Shown here piece after piece: positions 6,998-15,719 of a DNA stretch of 64,000 bases (within the stretch, counting starts at the first letter, position 1; every line of letters starts with the position of its first letter). Origin of the DNA: Aequorivita sp. CIP111184 (lineage in GTDB: Bacteria; Bacteroidota; Bacteroidia; Flavobacteriales; Flavobacteriaceae); assembly GCF_900489465.1 (NCBI RefSeq), contig NZ_UEFQ01000013.1, positions 837,955 to 901,954 on the forward strand, written 5' to 3'. The notes under the pieces were generated by a model. That model saw only the letters and a program-made list of their open reading frames with translations, was not told the DNA's origin and did no database searches. Position numbers and translations under genes: made by a program.

Positions 6998-9796
6998 ATG
7001 GCTGAAGTAAAAACAAAAAGACTAAGTCAGGTATTACGTGAGTTCAACATCTCGTTGGATCGTGCCGTGGAATTTTTAAGTGCCAAAGGGTTCGATGTGG
7101 ACGCAAGTCCCAACACCAAAATAACGGGTGATGAGTACGAAGTTCTTTTTGAAGAGTTTGAAACCGACAAGAGTAAAAAAGTAGCTTCCAAAGAAGTAGG
7201 TGAAGAAAAGCGCAAAGAAAAGGAAGAATTCCGTTTGGAGCGTGAACGTGAGCTTGAAGAAAAGAATAAAAAGGAAGAAGCTTCCCGTGTTATAAGAGCG
7301 GAGGCTAAACTAGAGGGGCCAAAACAGGTTGGTAAAATTGACCTCGATGCTGGAAAAGCTAAAAAAGAAGCGCCAAAACCTGAAGTGCCAAAAGCTGAAG
7401 AAAAACCAGTTGAGGCTAAAGAGGTTAAGGAAGCCAAAAAAGAAGAAAAACCTGAAAAGCCTGAAGTTGTAGCTGAACAGCCTAAAGCTGAAAAGGTTGA
7501 AGAAAAACCGAAAGAAAAACCTGTAGTTCCCATCCCTGCTGCTCCTGTTAAAGAGGAAAAGGTTGAGAAACCTGTTGAAAAAGTTCAGGAAACTCCTGTT
7601 GCAAAGGAAGAAGTTAAGGAAGAAAAACCAAAAGATTCAGATACGGTTACAACCCAGTATCGTAAACTTGACGGTCCAAACTTTACAGGTCAAAAAATTG
7701 ACCTTTCGCAGTTTAAAAAACCTGAAAAGAAAAAAGAGGTTAAAGCTGACGATAAAAAAGCCCAAAAAGGCAAAAGACGCCGTATAAGTAAAGAGGCACC
7801 TAAAACTGGTGCTGCAGGCGGTGGAAGTAACTTTAAAGATAATCGTGGCCCTGCTCGAAAAGGACGTAGCAATACACCAAAAGAAGAGCCAAGCGAAGAA
7901 GAAGTACAAAAGCAAGTGCGCGAAACCTTGGAAAAACTTCAAGGAAAATCCTCTAAAGGAAAAGGCGCAAAATACCGACGTGAGAAACGAGATACACACC
8001 GTCAAAAATCTGAGGACGATCTAGCACAACAAGAAGCAGATAGCAAATTTATAAAAGTTACCGAGTTTGTTACAGCCAGTGAAATGGCAACAATGATGGA
8101 TGTTCCAGTAACCAAAATTATCTCAGCCTGTATGTCATTGGGAATGATGGTAACAATGAACCAACGTCTAGATGCTGAAACATTAAGTATAGTTGCTGAA
8201 GAATTTGGTTATGAAGTAGAATTTGTAACTGCTGATATTGGCGATTCAGTCGATCAAAAAATTGATGCGGCAGAAGATCTTGAGCCACGTGCTCCTATTG
8301 TTACTGTAATGGGTCACGTTGACCACGGTAAAACATCTCTTTTGGATTATATCCGTAAAGAAAACGTTATTGCGGGAGAATCTGGTGGTATTACCCAGCA
8401 TATTGGTGCTTATGGTGTAGAATTGGATGGTGGCCAAAAAATAGCATTTCTTGATACTCCTGGTCACGAAGCATTTACTGCAATGCGTGCCCGTGGAGCG
8501 CAGGTTACTGACCTTGCAATTATTGTAGTTGCAGCAGATGATGCCATAATGCCACAAACTAAGGAAGCCATTAGCCACGCACAAGCGGCAGGTGTTCCAA
8601 TAGTTTTTGCCATAAATAAGATTGATAAACAAGGAGCAAATCCTGAAAAAATAAAAGAAGGACTTGCTCAAATGAACCTTTTGGTAGAAGATTGGGGCGG
8701 AAAAATACAGTCCCATGATATCTCAGCAAAAACTGGAGAGGGTGTAAAAGAATTACTTGAAAAAGTATTGCTTGAAGCTGAATTGCTTGAGCTTACGGCA
8801 AACCCAAATCGTCAGGCATATGGTACTGTTGTGGAAGCATTCCTCGGCAAAGGTCGTGGCTATGTTTCAACTGTATTGGTACAGGGCGGGACCCTAAAAG
8901 TTGGAGATTATCTTCTTGCTGGCCAACACAGCGGAAAGGTTAAAGCAATGCAAGATGAACGCGGTAACAACGTTAAGGAAGCGGGACCATCAACCCCAGT
9001 TTCTGTTCTTGGTTTGGATGGAGCGCCACAAGCAGGTGATAAATTCAACGTATTTGACGATGAACGCGAAGCAAAAACAATTGCTACAAAACGTACACAA
9101 CTTCAGCGTGAGCAGTCTGTGAGAACACAACGACACATTACACTTGATGAAATTGGAAGACGTATCGCTCTTGGAGACTTTAAGGAATTGAATATTATTC
9201 TTAAAGGGGATGTCGATGGCTCTGTAGAAGCTTTAACAGATTCATTCCAGAAATTATCTACTGAAGAAATTCAAGTAAATATAATTCACAAAGCAGTTGG
9301 TCCAATTACTGAAAGTGATGTTTTGTTGGCTTCGGCTTCAGATGCAATCATTATCGGTTTCAACGTTCGTCCAATGGGTAACGCACGCCAGATTGCAGAT
9401 AAGGAAGAAATAGATATCCGAACTTATTCAATCATCTACGACGCAATAAACGACGTAAAAGATGCAATGGAAGGAATGCTTTCTCCTGAGATGAAAGAAG
9501 AAATTACCGGTACAGCTGAAATTCGCGAAACTTTCAAAATTTCGAAAGTTGGTACTATTGCAGGATGTATGGTGACAAGCGGAAAAATATTCCGAAACTC
9601 TGGAATCCGTTTAATTCGAGAAGGAGTCGTTGTTTATACTGGAGAACTTGCTTCATTGAAACGTTTTAAAGATGACGTGAAAGAAGTCGCAAAAGGATAC
9701 GATTGCGGTATTCAAGTTAAAAACTATAACGACATCTATGAGAACGATGTTATTGAAGCGTTCCAAGAAGTTATGATTAAGAAAAAACTGAAATAA
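6998..9796 (+). CDS. infB: Translation initiation factor IF-2
   Basis: 932 residues. The first 350 residues hold an IF2_N segment ([20 protein letters not shown]) and then a long Lys/Glu/Pro/Ala-rich linker with repeated KPE, KAE and EKP units. A second IF2_N copy sits near 355-410, followed by the GTPase domain: GHVDHGKT (G1, about residue 436), DTPGHEAF (G3), NKIDK (G4). Domains II to IV of IF-2 complete the protein. It delivers initiator fMet-tRNA to the 30S subunit in a GTP-dependent way. It is last gene of the operon and is followed by a strong terminator. Confidence 0.97.
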   Translation: MAEVKTKRLSQVLREFNISLDRAVEFLSAKGFDVDASPNTKITGDEYEVLFEEFETDKSKKVASKEVGEEKRKEKEEFRLERERELEEKNKKEEASRVIRAEAKLEGPKQVGKIDLDAGKAKKEAPKPEVPKAEEKPVEAKEVKEAKKEEKPEKPEVVAEQPKAEKVEEKPKEKPVVPIPAAPVKEEKVEKPVEKVQETPVAKEEVKEEKPKDSDTVTTQYRKLDGPNFTGQKIDLSQFKKPEKKKEVKADDKKAQKGKRRRISKEAPKTGAAGGGSNFKDNRGPARKGRSNTPKEEPSEEEVQKQVRETLEKLQGKSSKGKGAKYRREKRDTHRQKSEDDLAQQEADSKFIKVTEFVTASEMATMMDVPVTKIISACMSLGMMVTMNQRLDAETLSIVAEEFGYEVEFVTADIGDSVDQKIDAAEDLEPRAPIVTVMGHVDHGKTSLLDYIRKENVIAGESGGITQHIGAYGVELDGGQKIAFLDTPGHEAFTAMRARGAQVTDLAIIVVAADDAIMPQTKEAISHAQAAGVPIVFAINKIDKQGANPEKIKEGLAQMNLLVEDWGGKIQSHDISAKTGEGVKELLEKVLLEAELLELTANPNRQAYGTVVEAFLGKGRGYVSTVLVQGGTLKVGDYLLAGQHSGKVKAMQDERGNNVKEAGPSTPVSVLGLDGAPQAGDKFNVFDDEREAKTIATKRTQLQREQSVRTQRHITLDEIGRRIALGDFKELNIILKGDVDGSVEALTDSFQKLSTEEIQVNIIHKAVGPITESDVLLASASDAIIIGFNVRPMGNARQIADKEEIDIRTYSIIYDAINDVKDAMEGMLSPEMKEEITGTAEIRETFKISKVGTIAGCMVTSGKIFRNSGIRLIREGVVVYTGELASLKRFKDDVKEVAKGYDCGIQVKNYNDIYENDVIEAFQEVMIKKKLK

Positions 9797-9817
9797 TTCA
9801 GTAATAAATAAACTTTT

Positions 9818-9854
9818 AAGCGACCTGAAAATCATTTTTTCAGGTCGCTTTTTA
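9818..9854 (+). terminator. Rho-independent terminator after infB
   Basis: AAGCGACCTGAAAA pairs with TTTTCAGGTCGCTT across a four- to five-base loop, and a T-run continues past 9850. It begins 21 bases after the infB stop. Confidence 0.85.
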
Positions 9855-9917
9855 TTTAAGCAGAACTGGAAATTCTCTATAGGAGAGTAACCTCAAATTT
9901 TTTGGATGTCCATTAGA

Positions 9918-10530
9918 ATGAATTTCTGGATAAACATTTCTTTTAAAAAATGTTTCTTTTTTACACTTCTTCTTTTTTCAGAATTTACAAACATAAAGAC
10001 TGTTTTCTAAATTATGAGTTCAAGCAAAACGAAATAATCGATTCTGATTAAACGTATGCCGAATTACGAAAAATCATTCCCGATAGCTCGAAACCAGTTA
10101 TTAAAATTGTTTATGACAACTATAAGAATCTGCTTTAGCTCAATGATGAAAGACTTCATCGAATGAAATTTTAAATGGAACTTACCGAAAAGGATTGCAT
10201 TTATAATGATGATTTAGCTTTATTCTTTTAAAGGGTTTTAATAGCAGAAAGAAGAGCTTAAAGTTGAAGGTAACGACAATTGATACGGAAAGGTTGAAAC
10301 TATTTTTAACCGAGTAATATTGACCTAAATATGCTTTACCGTTAAATATGGTTTTGGTTGCAGATTTTCTATTGTCAAAGTTTTTTGCCAGCTTATCCTA
10401 TTTTGCAGAAGTTGAATAGAGCGCTATTCAGGCAATTCGCGGATAAGCTTCTTAAACTAACTTTAAATATGCTGCATCAAACAGTGCTGAATGGTCTTTT
10501 ATTGCGTGTAAGCTATTATTTAGAGTAAGA
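9918..10530 (+). pseudogene. Decayed gene, possibly once encoding an exported protein
   Basis: An ATG at 9918 opens a signal-peptide-like start (MNFWINISFKKCFFFTLLLF) that ends at a stop at 10008. In the next frame (9990-10231) the text continues as NYEFKQNEIIDSD, stop, TYAELRKIIPDSSKPVIKIV, stop, LNDERLHRMKF, stop, MELTEKDCIYNDDLALFF. In a third frame (10261-10540) it reads KLKVTTIDTERLKLFLTE, then stops interspersed with segments such as YALPLNMVLVADFLLSKFF and YAASNSAEWSFIACKLLFRV. At least two frameshifts and about ten stops are needed. Many of the stops could derive from AAA, CAA or GAA codons by one change. The family is not recognised. This could be an old secreted-protein gene or a mobile-element remnant; chance cannot be fully excluded. 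Confidence 0.4.
10390..10449. repeat. Nested inverted repeat inside the decayed region
   Basis: AGCTTATCC at 10390-10398 is perfectly complementary to GGATAAGCT at 10441-10449. Within the loop, GAATAG and CTATTC form a second short hairpin around AGCG. No T-run follows, so it is not an evident terminator. Function unknown. Confidence 0.35.
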
Positions 10531-10580
10531 TATGGTTAAGGTTAGGTTTGATCTAAATTGCAAATCGAGTGCGTTTAAAC

Positions 10581-10598
10581 TAAAAAAAGCGCTGCTTT
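10581..10598 (-). terminator. Possible terminator of the SPOR gene
   Basis: On the minus strand AAAAGC, a 3-base loop AGC, then GCTTTTTTT form a short stem with a T-run, 31 bases beyond the SPOR stop codon. Alternative pairings with the adjacent AAGCGTTTTCGCT are possible. Confidence 0.4.
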
Positions 10599-10628
10599 TA
10601 GAGCGAAAACGCTTAAAATTATAATTCC

Positions 10629-11024
10629 TTATTTTCTTCTTTCCGGCTTTAATATAAATGCCGCTGAAAAGCTTTTTTGAATTTCAATCAATGCCCTTTC
10701 TGCTTCGATTCGCGAGGAAAAATTTCCTGCCCAAACCTTATAATTCGGTGTTTCGTATTCAATAGAAGCAGGCCAGTTACCGTAGCTTCCCTTGTATTTT
10801 CTGAGTGTTTGGTTTGCTTTGTCCAACTCGCCATAATACAATTGTATGGTATAGCCGTCTGAAAGTTTATTTTCCTTTTCAAGATTTTTTTTTAGCTCCA
10901 GTAATTGAGTGATTTTTGGATCTTGGTTAACGGTTAAAGTTGCAGTTTGCGCAAGAGTCTTACCAGAAATAGAAATAATTAAAATACTGGCTATAAAAAG
11001 TTTGAACACATTTTGGCTATTCAT
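10629..11024 (-). CDS. Exported SPOR-domain protein
   Basis: 131 residues from the ATG at 11024 (MNSQNVFKLF). An earlier in-frame TTG at 11045 lies inside the promoter -7 box and is rejected. A hydrophobic signal peptide (about 1-26) ends near GKTLAQ. After a coiled, lysine-rich spacer, the SPOR fold spans about 55-128 (DGYTIQLYYGELDKANQTL, and the GNFSSRIEAERALIEIQ helix typical of SPOR repeats). SPOR domains bind denuded peptidoglycan glycan strands at division sites. Small secreted SPOR proteins are common in flavobacteria and their precise role is not established. The gene stands alone, divergent from the respiratory operon. Confidence 0.8.
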   Translation of the reverse strand: MNSQNVFKLFIASILIISISGKTLAQTATLTVNQDPKITQLLELKKNLEKENKLSDGYTIQLYYGELDKANQTLRKYKGSYGNWPASIEYETPNYKVWAGNFSSRIEAERALIEIQKSFSAAFILKPERRK

Positions 11025-11042
11025 ATAAATAAATCTTTGGTG

Positions 11043-11076
11043 CAAATGTAAAACTTAATAACTTGAGGAGGCACAA
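11043..11076 (-). promoter_or_regulatory. Promoter of the SPOR gene
   Basis: On the minus strand TTG (11076-11074) is followed after 23 bases by TACATTTG (11050-11043), a perfect TAnnTTTG. The start of transcription would fall near 11037, about 13 bases before the ATG. This fixes the start codon at 11024. Confidence 0.5.
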
Positions 11077-11148
11077 AATTATTATTTAGAACAAATATAA
11101 ATTAATAGTTAACACTTTGTTTGCATTTTCAAAATCGACTTTATAATG

Positions 11149-11156
11149 TACTTTTG
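11149..11156 (+). promoter_or_regulatory. -7 box of the act/cox respiratory operon
   Basis: TACTTTTG matches TAnnTTTG, 93 bases before the actA ATG, giving a leader of about 85 bases. A TTTG at 11120-11123 is 25 bases upstream, slightly long for a -33 element. Confidence 0.45.
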
Positions 11157-11248
11157 TGCCTTTATTTGTGGTACAGAATCAACATAAAGATTTAAGTTAT
11201 TCGTAACTAATTCTGTTCCAAACTATCGACCATAATTTAACCATTAGT

Positions 11249-12583
11249 ATGAAAAAGGTGAATTTTATACATCTACGCTCAAAATTGCCGCTTCTACTGT
11301 TAGTGTTTTTACTAACTTTTTCAACTACCATATATTCTCAGGATACCCCTGCTGATGTAGCTTCTGCTGCTGAAGCTGTTGCGGCTCCAGCCGATGCTGG
11401 TGGAGATGTAGCTGCAGGCGAATCTTTATTTAAGGCAAACTGTGCCGCATGTCACAAACTGGATGCGAAGGCAGTTGGGCCAGCTCTGCGTAATGTTGCA
11501 GATAAATATGATAGAGATTGGCTTTACAAATGGATTCATAACAGTTCTGCGCTTATTGCTTCAGGTGATCCAACTGCTGTAAAAATCTTTGAAGAGAACA
11601 ATAAAACTGTAATGACGGCTTTTCCTGCGCTTTCAGAAACAGATATTGATAATATTCTTGCTTATACCAGTCAGCCAAAAGCTGAACCTACTGCAGCTGT
11701 TGCGGCTCCAGCAGATGGTGGTGGTCAAAATACAGGAGGTGGTGTTTCAAATAGTTTGGTTTTAGGTGCTTTGGCACTTATCTTCTTATTGTTAGTGATA
11801 ATGCTTTTCTTGGTGACAAACACTTTGAAAAGAATTGCTGAGGCAAACGGAGTGGTTTATGAAGAAAAAGAAAAGCGTACTCCAATTTGGAAAGCTTTTG
11901 TTCAAAACCAGTTTTTGGTTTTGGTGTTTTCAATCTTCTTAATCCTTGCTGCTGGTTATTTTGCTTATGGCTATATGATGCAAGTTGGCGTTGACCAAGG
12001 ATATGCTCCTGTTCAACCAATTCATTATTCACATAAAATTCACGCTGGAGATAATCAGATAGATTGTAACTATTGCCACAGTTCTGCAAGAAAAAGTAAA
12101 CATTCTGGAATACCTTCTTTGAATGTTTGTATGAACTGTCACAAAAATATTGCAGAAGTTGCTCCAGAAACCGCTACTCCTGAATACTCAAAAGAATTTT
12201 ACGATGGTGAGATCGCCAAGCTATACAAAGCTGTAGGTTGGGATGCTGCCAATCAGCAGTATACTGGAAAAACTGAACCTGTAAAATGGGTTCGTATCCA
12301 CAACCTGCCTGATTTCGTATATTTCAACCACTCACAGCACGTTACGGTTGCTGGTGTTGCATGTCAAACTTGCCACGGTGAGATTCAGACAATGGAGGTT
12401 GTTGAACAATTCGCCCCACTTACTATGGGTTGGTGTATCAATTGCCATAGAACGACTAATGTGAATTTGGAAAATAATGAATATTACGCCAAAATACACG
12501 AGGAGCTTTCAAAAAAGTATGGAGTTGAAAAGTTGACAATCGCCGAAATGGGCGGATTGGAATGTGGCAAATGTCACTATTAA
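11249..12583 (+). CDS. actA: Alternative complex III subunit ActA, fused to an N-terminal cytochrome c domain
   Basis: 444 residues. After a signal peptide (LLLLVFLLTFSTTIYSQ) and an Ala/Pro spacer comes a class I cytochrome c domain with haem motif CAACH (about residue 71) and distal Met region (MTAFPALSETDI). A Gly/Ala linker and two membrane spans (about 168-192 and 223-246) follow. The C-terminal multihaem part has CNYCH, CMNCH, CQTCH, CINCH and CGKCH, so six c-type haems in total. In ActA of alternative complex III the five-haem part passes electrons from quinol oxidation to the periplasmic acceptor; the extra monohaem domain is the version usual in Bacteroidetes. It is first gene of the operon, 30 bases before actB. 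Confidence 0.93.
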   Translation: MKKVNFIHLRSKLPLLLLVFLLTFSTTIYSQDTPADVASAAEAVAAPADAGGDVAAGESLFKANCAACHKLDAKAVGPALRNVADKYDRDWLYKWIHNSSALIASGDPTAVKIFEENNKTVMTAFPALSETDIDNILAYTSQPKAEPTAAVAAPADGGGQNTGGGVSNSLVLGALALIFLLLVIMLFLVTNTLKRIAEANGVVYEEKEKRTPIWKAFVQNQFLVLVFSIFLILAAGYFAYGYMMQVGVDQGYAPVQPIHYSHKIHAGDNQIDCNYCHSSARKSKHSGIPSLNVCMNCHKNIAEVAPETATPEYSKEFYDGEIAKLYKAVGWDAANQQYTGKTEPVKWVRIHNLPDFVYFNHSQHVTVAGVACQTCHGEIQTMEVVEQFAPLTMGWCINCHRTTNVNLENNEYYAKIHEELSKKYGVEKLTIAEMGGLECGKCHY

Positions 12584-12613
12584 TTAATTAAAAGGATTAT
12601 TACATATACTAAT

Positions 12614-15600
12614 ATGGCATCAAACAAGAAATACTGGAAAAGTGTTGAAGAGCTGAACGAAGACAGCCCAATAGTGAAGGCACTACAGGACAATGAGTTT
12701 GTAACCGAAATACCAACGGACGAATTTCTTGGCAATAAGTCGGCGTTGGAGTCTTCTTCAACCACGCGTCGTGATTTCTTAAAATATGTGGGCTTTACTA
12801 CAGCTGCTGCAACTTTGGCAGCATGTGAAGGACCAGTAGTGAAATCAATTCCATATGTGGTTCAACCGGACGAGATAGTTCCTGGAATTGCAAACTATTA
12901 CGCCTCAACAATGGCTGATGGTTTTGATTTTGCTAATATTTTGGTGAAAACACGTGAAGGCCGTCCGATTAAAATTGAAAGAAACGATTTAGCAGTGAAT
13001 GGCGGAAGTGTAAATGCAAGAGTGCATGCTTCAGTTCTATCATTGTATGATAAAAATAGATTGACCGGCCCAATGGTGGACGGTGCTGAAGTTAGCTGGC
13101 CAGAGTTTGATACTGCCGTTGCGCAGAAGATGAATGAAATGGTTGGGAAAGATGTTGTTTTGCTTACGCAAACCTTCGCAAGCCCATCTACTTCAAAATT
13201 GATTTCTGAATTTACTTCAAAATATCCTAACATCCGCCACGTTGTTTATGACACCGTTTCTTGTTCAGGAGCTTTAGATGCTTTTCAGAATAAATACGGA
13301 ACTCGCGCTTTACCAGATTACGATTTTTCAAAAGCTGAAGTAATTGTTTCTGTGGGTGCAGATTTCTTGGGAGATTGGCAAGGTGGAAGCTATAGCAAAG
13401 GATACGCGCAAGGACGTGTTCCTAAAAACGGAAAGATGTCTCGCCACATTCAATTTGAGGCTAACCTTACTTTAACAGGAGCAAAAGCTGATAAACGTGT
13501 TCGTGCAACCCCTTCACAACAATTAGAGATTTTAAAAGCTTTGACGGGCGGAAGTGCTTCAGGCTTACCAGAAAATATTGCTGATGCTGTAAACAAAGCA
13601 AAAGCACAACTACAAAAAACAGGAGGCAAAGCGTTATTGATAACTAGTTTGCCAGATTTAGCTTCCCAAACCATGGCTTTAAATTTTAATGCAGGCAGTG
13701 AAGCTATTGATGTTAATAAGCCATTACTTACAAGACAAGGTAGCAATACTGAAGTAATGAACGTTATTAATGGTGTTGTTTCAGGAAGTGTTAAAGGTCT
13801 AATCACAGTAGGTGTAGACCCTGTGTATTCCTTCCCTAATAGTAAAGAATTTACAGAGGGCTACAAAAAACTTGAAATGACTCTTGCATTTGCAATGAAG
13901 CAAGATGCAACTGCGTCCCTTGCAAAAATGGTTGCTGCAACACCTCATTACCTAGAATCTTGGGGCGATGCACAAATAAAGAAAGGTACTTATAGCCTTG
14001 CGCAACCAACTATCCGTCCTTTATTTAATACGCGTCAATTTCAAGACAGTATTTTGCAATGGACAGGCAATTCAAAAAAATATTATGATTATATAAAAGA
14101 GAACTGGACTACTTCCATGTTGGCAGGTGGTTCTTGGAACCAAGCCCTTCACGATGGTTTTATTGCCAGCGATGTTGAAATGGTAATGGAGGAAGTAAAC
14201 TCTGCTGCCGAAGGAACTGGGATGATGGAAGAAAGTACTTCCAATGGAGCACTTTCAGCATTTATGCAAGAAGGTGGTTATGATCTTACTTTATATACTT
14301 CAACAGGTTTAGGAGATGGTCAACAAGCCAACAACCCTTGGTTACAAGAATTTCCAGATCCAATAACCAGAGCTTCTTGGGATAACTACCTTACAGTTTC
14401 GGCAGCAGATGCTGAAGCATTAGATCTTGAGAATACACATGTTTCCAACGGAGCTTTAAATGGAAGCTATGTAAATGTGAAAATGGGGAATGTGGTAGTT
14501 GAAAATATACCTGTAATAATCCAACCAGGACAGGCAAAAGGTTCTGTTGGTTTAGCTTTGGGTTATGGAAATACTGCTGTTGGCATTCAAAAAGAAATGC
14601 AGACGGGTGTAAATGCGTACCCACTTTATCAAAACTTCTCTAACATTCAAAAAGTTTCTATTGAAAAAGCTAGTGGAATGCACGAATTTGCTTGTGTGCA
14701 GTTGCAAAGCACAATGGCGGGTCGAAGCGATGATATTATAAAGGAAACTACGCTTGAAATTTTCAATACTAAAGATAAAGAATATTGGAATTCTGTTCCG
14801 GTGACAGATTATGACCATAATGAAATTTCAGTTCGTGATAAAAAGGCAGATATTTGGAGCCCGTTTGACGAAACTGTAGGACCTCACTTTAATCTTTCCA
14901 TAGACTTAAATGCTTGTACTGGTTGTGGCGCTTGTGTAATAGCTTGTCACGCTGAAAACAACGTTCCTGTAGTTGGTAAAGAGGAAGTTAGAAAATTTAG
15001 AGATATGCACTGGCTGCGTATTGATAGATACTATTCTGCTGGCGAATCTTTCAAAGAAGAAATTGAAACTCTTGAAAACCTTCCTGCTTTTGATAGTTAT
15101 AAAGTAGTAGAAGTTCCAGCTTATGAAAATCCAGAGGTTGCATTTCAACCTGTAATGTGTCAGCACTGTAATCACGCACCTTGTGAGACTGTTTGTCCGG
15201 TTGCTGCTACCTCACACGGGCGTCAAGGTCAAAACCAAATGGCTTATAACCGTTGTGTGGGTACTCGTTACTGCGCAAACAACTGTCCTTATAAAGTACG
15301 TCGTTTCAACTGGTTTTTATACAATGAAAATGATGAGTTTGATTACAACATGAATAATGACCTAGGTAGAATGGTACTGAATCCAGATGTTGTAGTTCGT
15401 TCTCGAGGGGTTATGGAAAAATGTTCCATGTGTATCCAATTGACCCAAAAAACCATCCTTGATGCCAAGAGAGATGGAAGAGCAATTAAAGATGGTGAAT
15501 TCCATACTGCTTGTTCTAGCGCTTGTGAAACTGGAGCGATGGTATTTGGAGATGTTAATGATAAAGAATCTGAAGTAGCGAAAATGAAGGAAGATAAACG

Positions 15601-15682
15601 TATGTATCACCTTTTGGAAAATGTAGGTACCAAACCTAATGTGTTTTACCACGCGATGATAAAGAATACAACGGAAGTATAA
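12614..15682 (+). CDS. actB: Alternative complex III subunit ActB (molybdopterin-oxidoreductase-like plus 4Fe-4S ferredoxin fusion)
   Basis: 1022 residues. The N-terminus bears a Tat-type twin-arginine signal (STTRRDFLKYVGFTTAAAT) followed by a lipobox-like AACEG, so the protein is exported folded and may be lipid-anchored. Residues about 60-740 resemble a molybdopterin oxidoreductase large subunit, but no N-terminal Fe-S cysteine set is present, consistent with the cofactor-free B1 part of alternative complex III. Residues about 760-1010 form an NrfC/HybA-like ferredoxin with cysteine clusters CTGCGACVIACH, CQHCNHAPCETVCP, CVGTRYCANNCP and CSMC...CSSAC. This carries the Fe-S wire of the complex. 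Fused B1-B2 is the normal Bacteroidetes form. Confidence 0.93.
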   Translation: MASNKKYWKSVEELNEDSPIVKALQDNEFVTEIPTDEFLGNKSALESSSTTRRDFLKYVGFTTAAATLAACEGPVVKSIPYVVQPDEIVPGIANYYASTMADGFDFANILVKTREGRPIKIERNDLAVNGGSVNARVHASVLSLYDKNRLTGPMVDGAEVSWPEFDTAVAQKMNEMVGKDVVLLTQTFASPSTSKLISEFTSKYPNIRHVVYDTVSCSGALDAFQNKYGTRALPDYDFSKAEVIVSVGADFLGDWQGGSYSKGYAQGRVPKNGKMSRHIQFEANLTLTGAKADKRVRATPSQQLEILKALTGGSASGLPENIADAVNKAKAQLQKTGGKALLITSLPDLASQTMALNFNAGSEAIDVNKPLLTRQGSNTEVMNVINGVVSGSVKGLITVGVDPVYSFPNSKEFTEGYKKLEMTLAFAMKQDATASLAKMVAATPHYLESWGDAQIKKGTYSLAQPTIRPLFNTRQFQDSILQWTGNSKKYYDYIKENWTTSMLAGGSWNQALHDGFIASDVEMVMEEVNSAAEGTGMMEESTSNGALSAFMQEGGYDLTLYTSTGLGDGQQANNPWLQEFPDPITRASWDNYLTVSAADAEALDLENTHVSNGALNGSYVNVKMGNVVVENIPVIIQPGQAKGSVGLALGYGNTAVGIQKEMQTGVNAYPLYQNFSNIQKVSIEKASGMHEFACVQLQSTMAGRSDDIIKETTLEIFNTKDKEYWNSVPVTDYDHNEISVRDKKADIWSPFDETVGPHFNLSIDLNACTGCGACVIACHAENNVPVVGKEEVRKFRDMHWLRIDRYYSAGESFKEEIETLENLPAFDSYKVVEVPAYENPEVAFQPVMCQHCNHAPCETVCPVAATSHGRQGQNQMAYNRCVGTRYCANNCPYKVRRFNWFLYNENDEFDYNMNNDLGRMVLNPDVVVRSRGVMEKCSMCIQLTQKTILDAKRDGRAIKDGEFHTACSSACETGAMVFGDVNDKESEVAKMKEDKRMYHLLENVGTKPNVFYHAMIKNTTEV

Positions 15683-15719
15683 AAATTTTAGTCAAGAACC
15701 AATTATTTAAGAATTAAAT

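Larger units (their letters stand above)
9797..10628. other. 832-base gap with no intact gene
   Basis: The first 60 bases carry the infB terminator. From about 9918 to 10530 both grammar and codon texture look protein-like on the plus strand, but in-frame stops are dense (see the pseudogene entry). A nested inverted repeat lies at 10390-10449 (AGCTTATCC with GGATAAGCT, enclosing GAATAG with CTATTC). The right end holds a possible terminator of the convergent SPOR gene. I see no RNA gene or insertion-sequence ends. Confidence 0.6.

Noticed and set aside
7300..7640. The KPE/KAE/EKP units of infB as a DNA repeat element or coding minisatellite
   Set aside because: Codon usage varies from unit to unit and such charged linkers are normal for Bacteroidetes IF-2.
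7027..8005. Long open frames opposite and alongside the infB linker
   Set aside because: They are by-products of the repetitive Lys/Glu/Pro codons of the IF-2 linker; no start signals or recognisable domains.
10390..10449. The nested inverted repeat as an integron attC site or insertion-sequence end
   Set aside because: No RYYYAAC/GTTRRRY core boxes, no integrase or transposase nearby and no flanking direct repeat visible.
9918..10530. Reading the dense TAA/TAG codons as sense codons under an altered genetic code
   Set aside because: All neighbouring genes use TAA/TAG/TGA normally as stops, and frameshifts are needed as well; decay is simpler.
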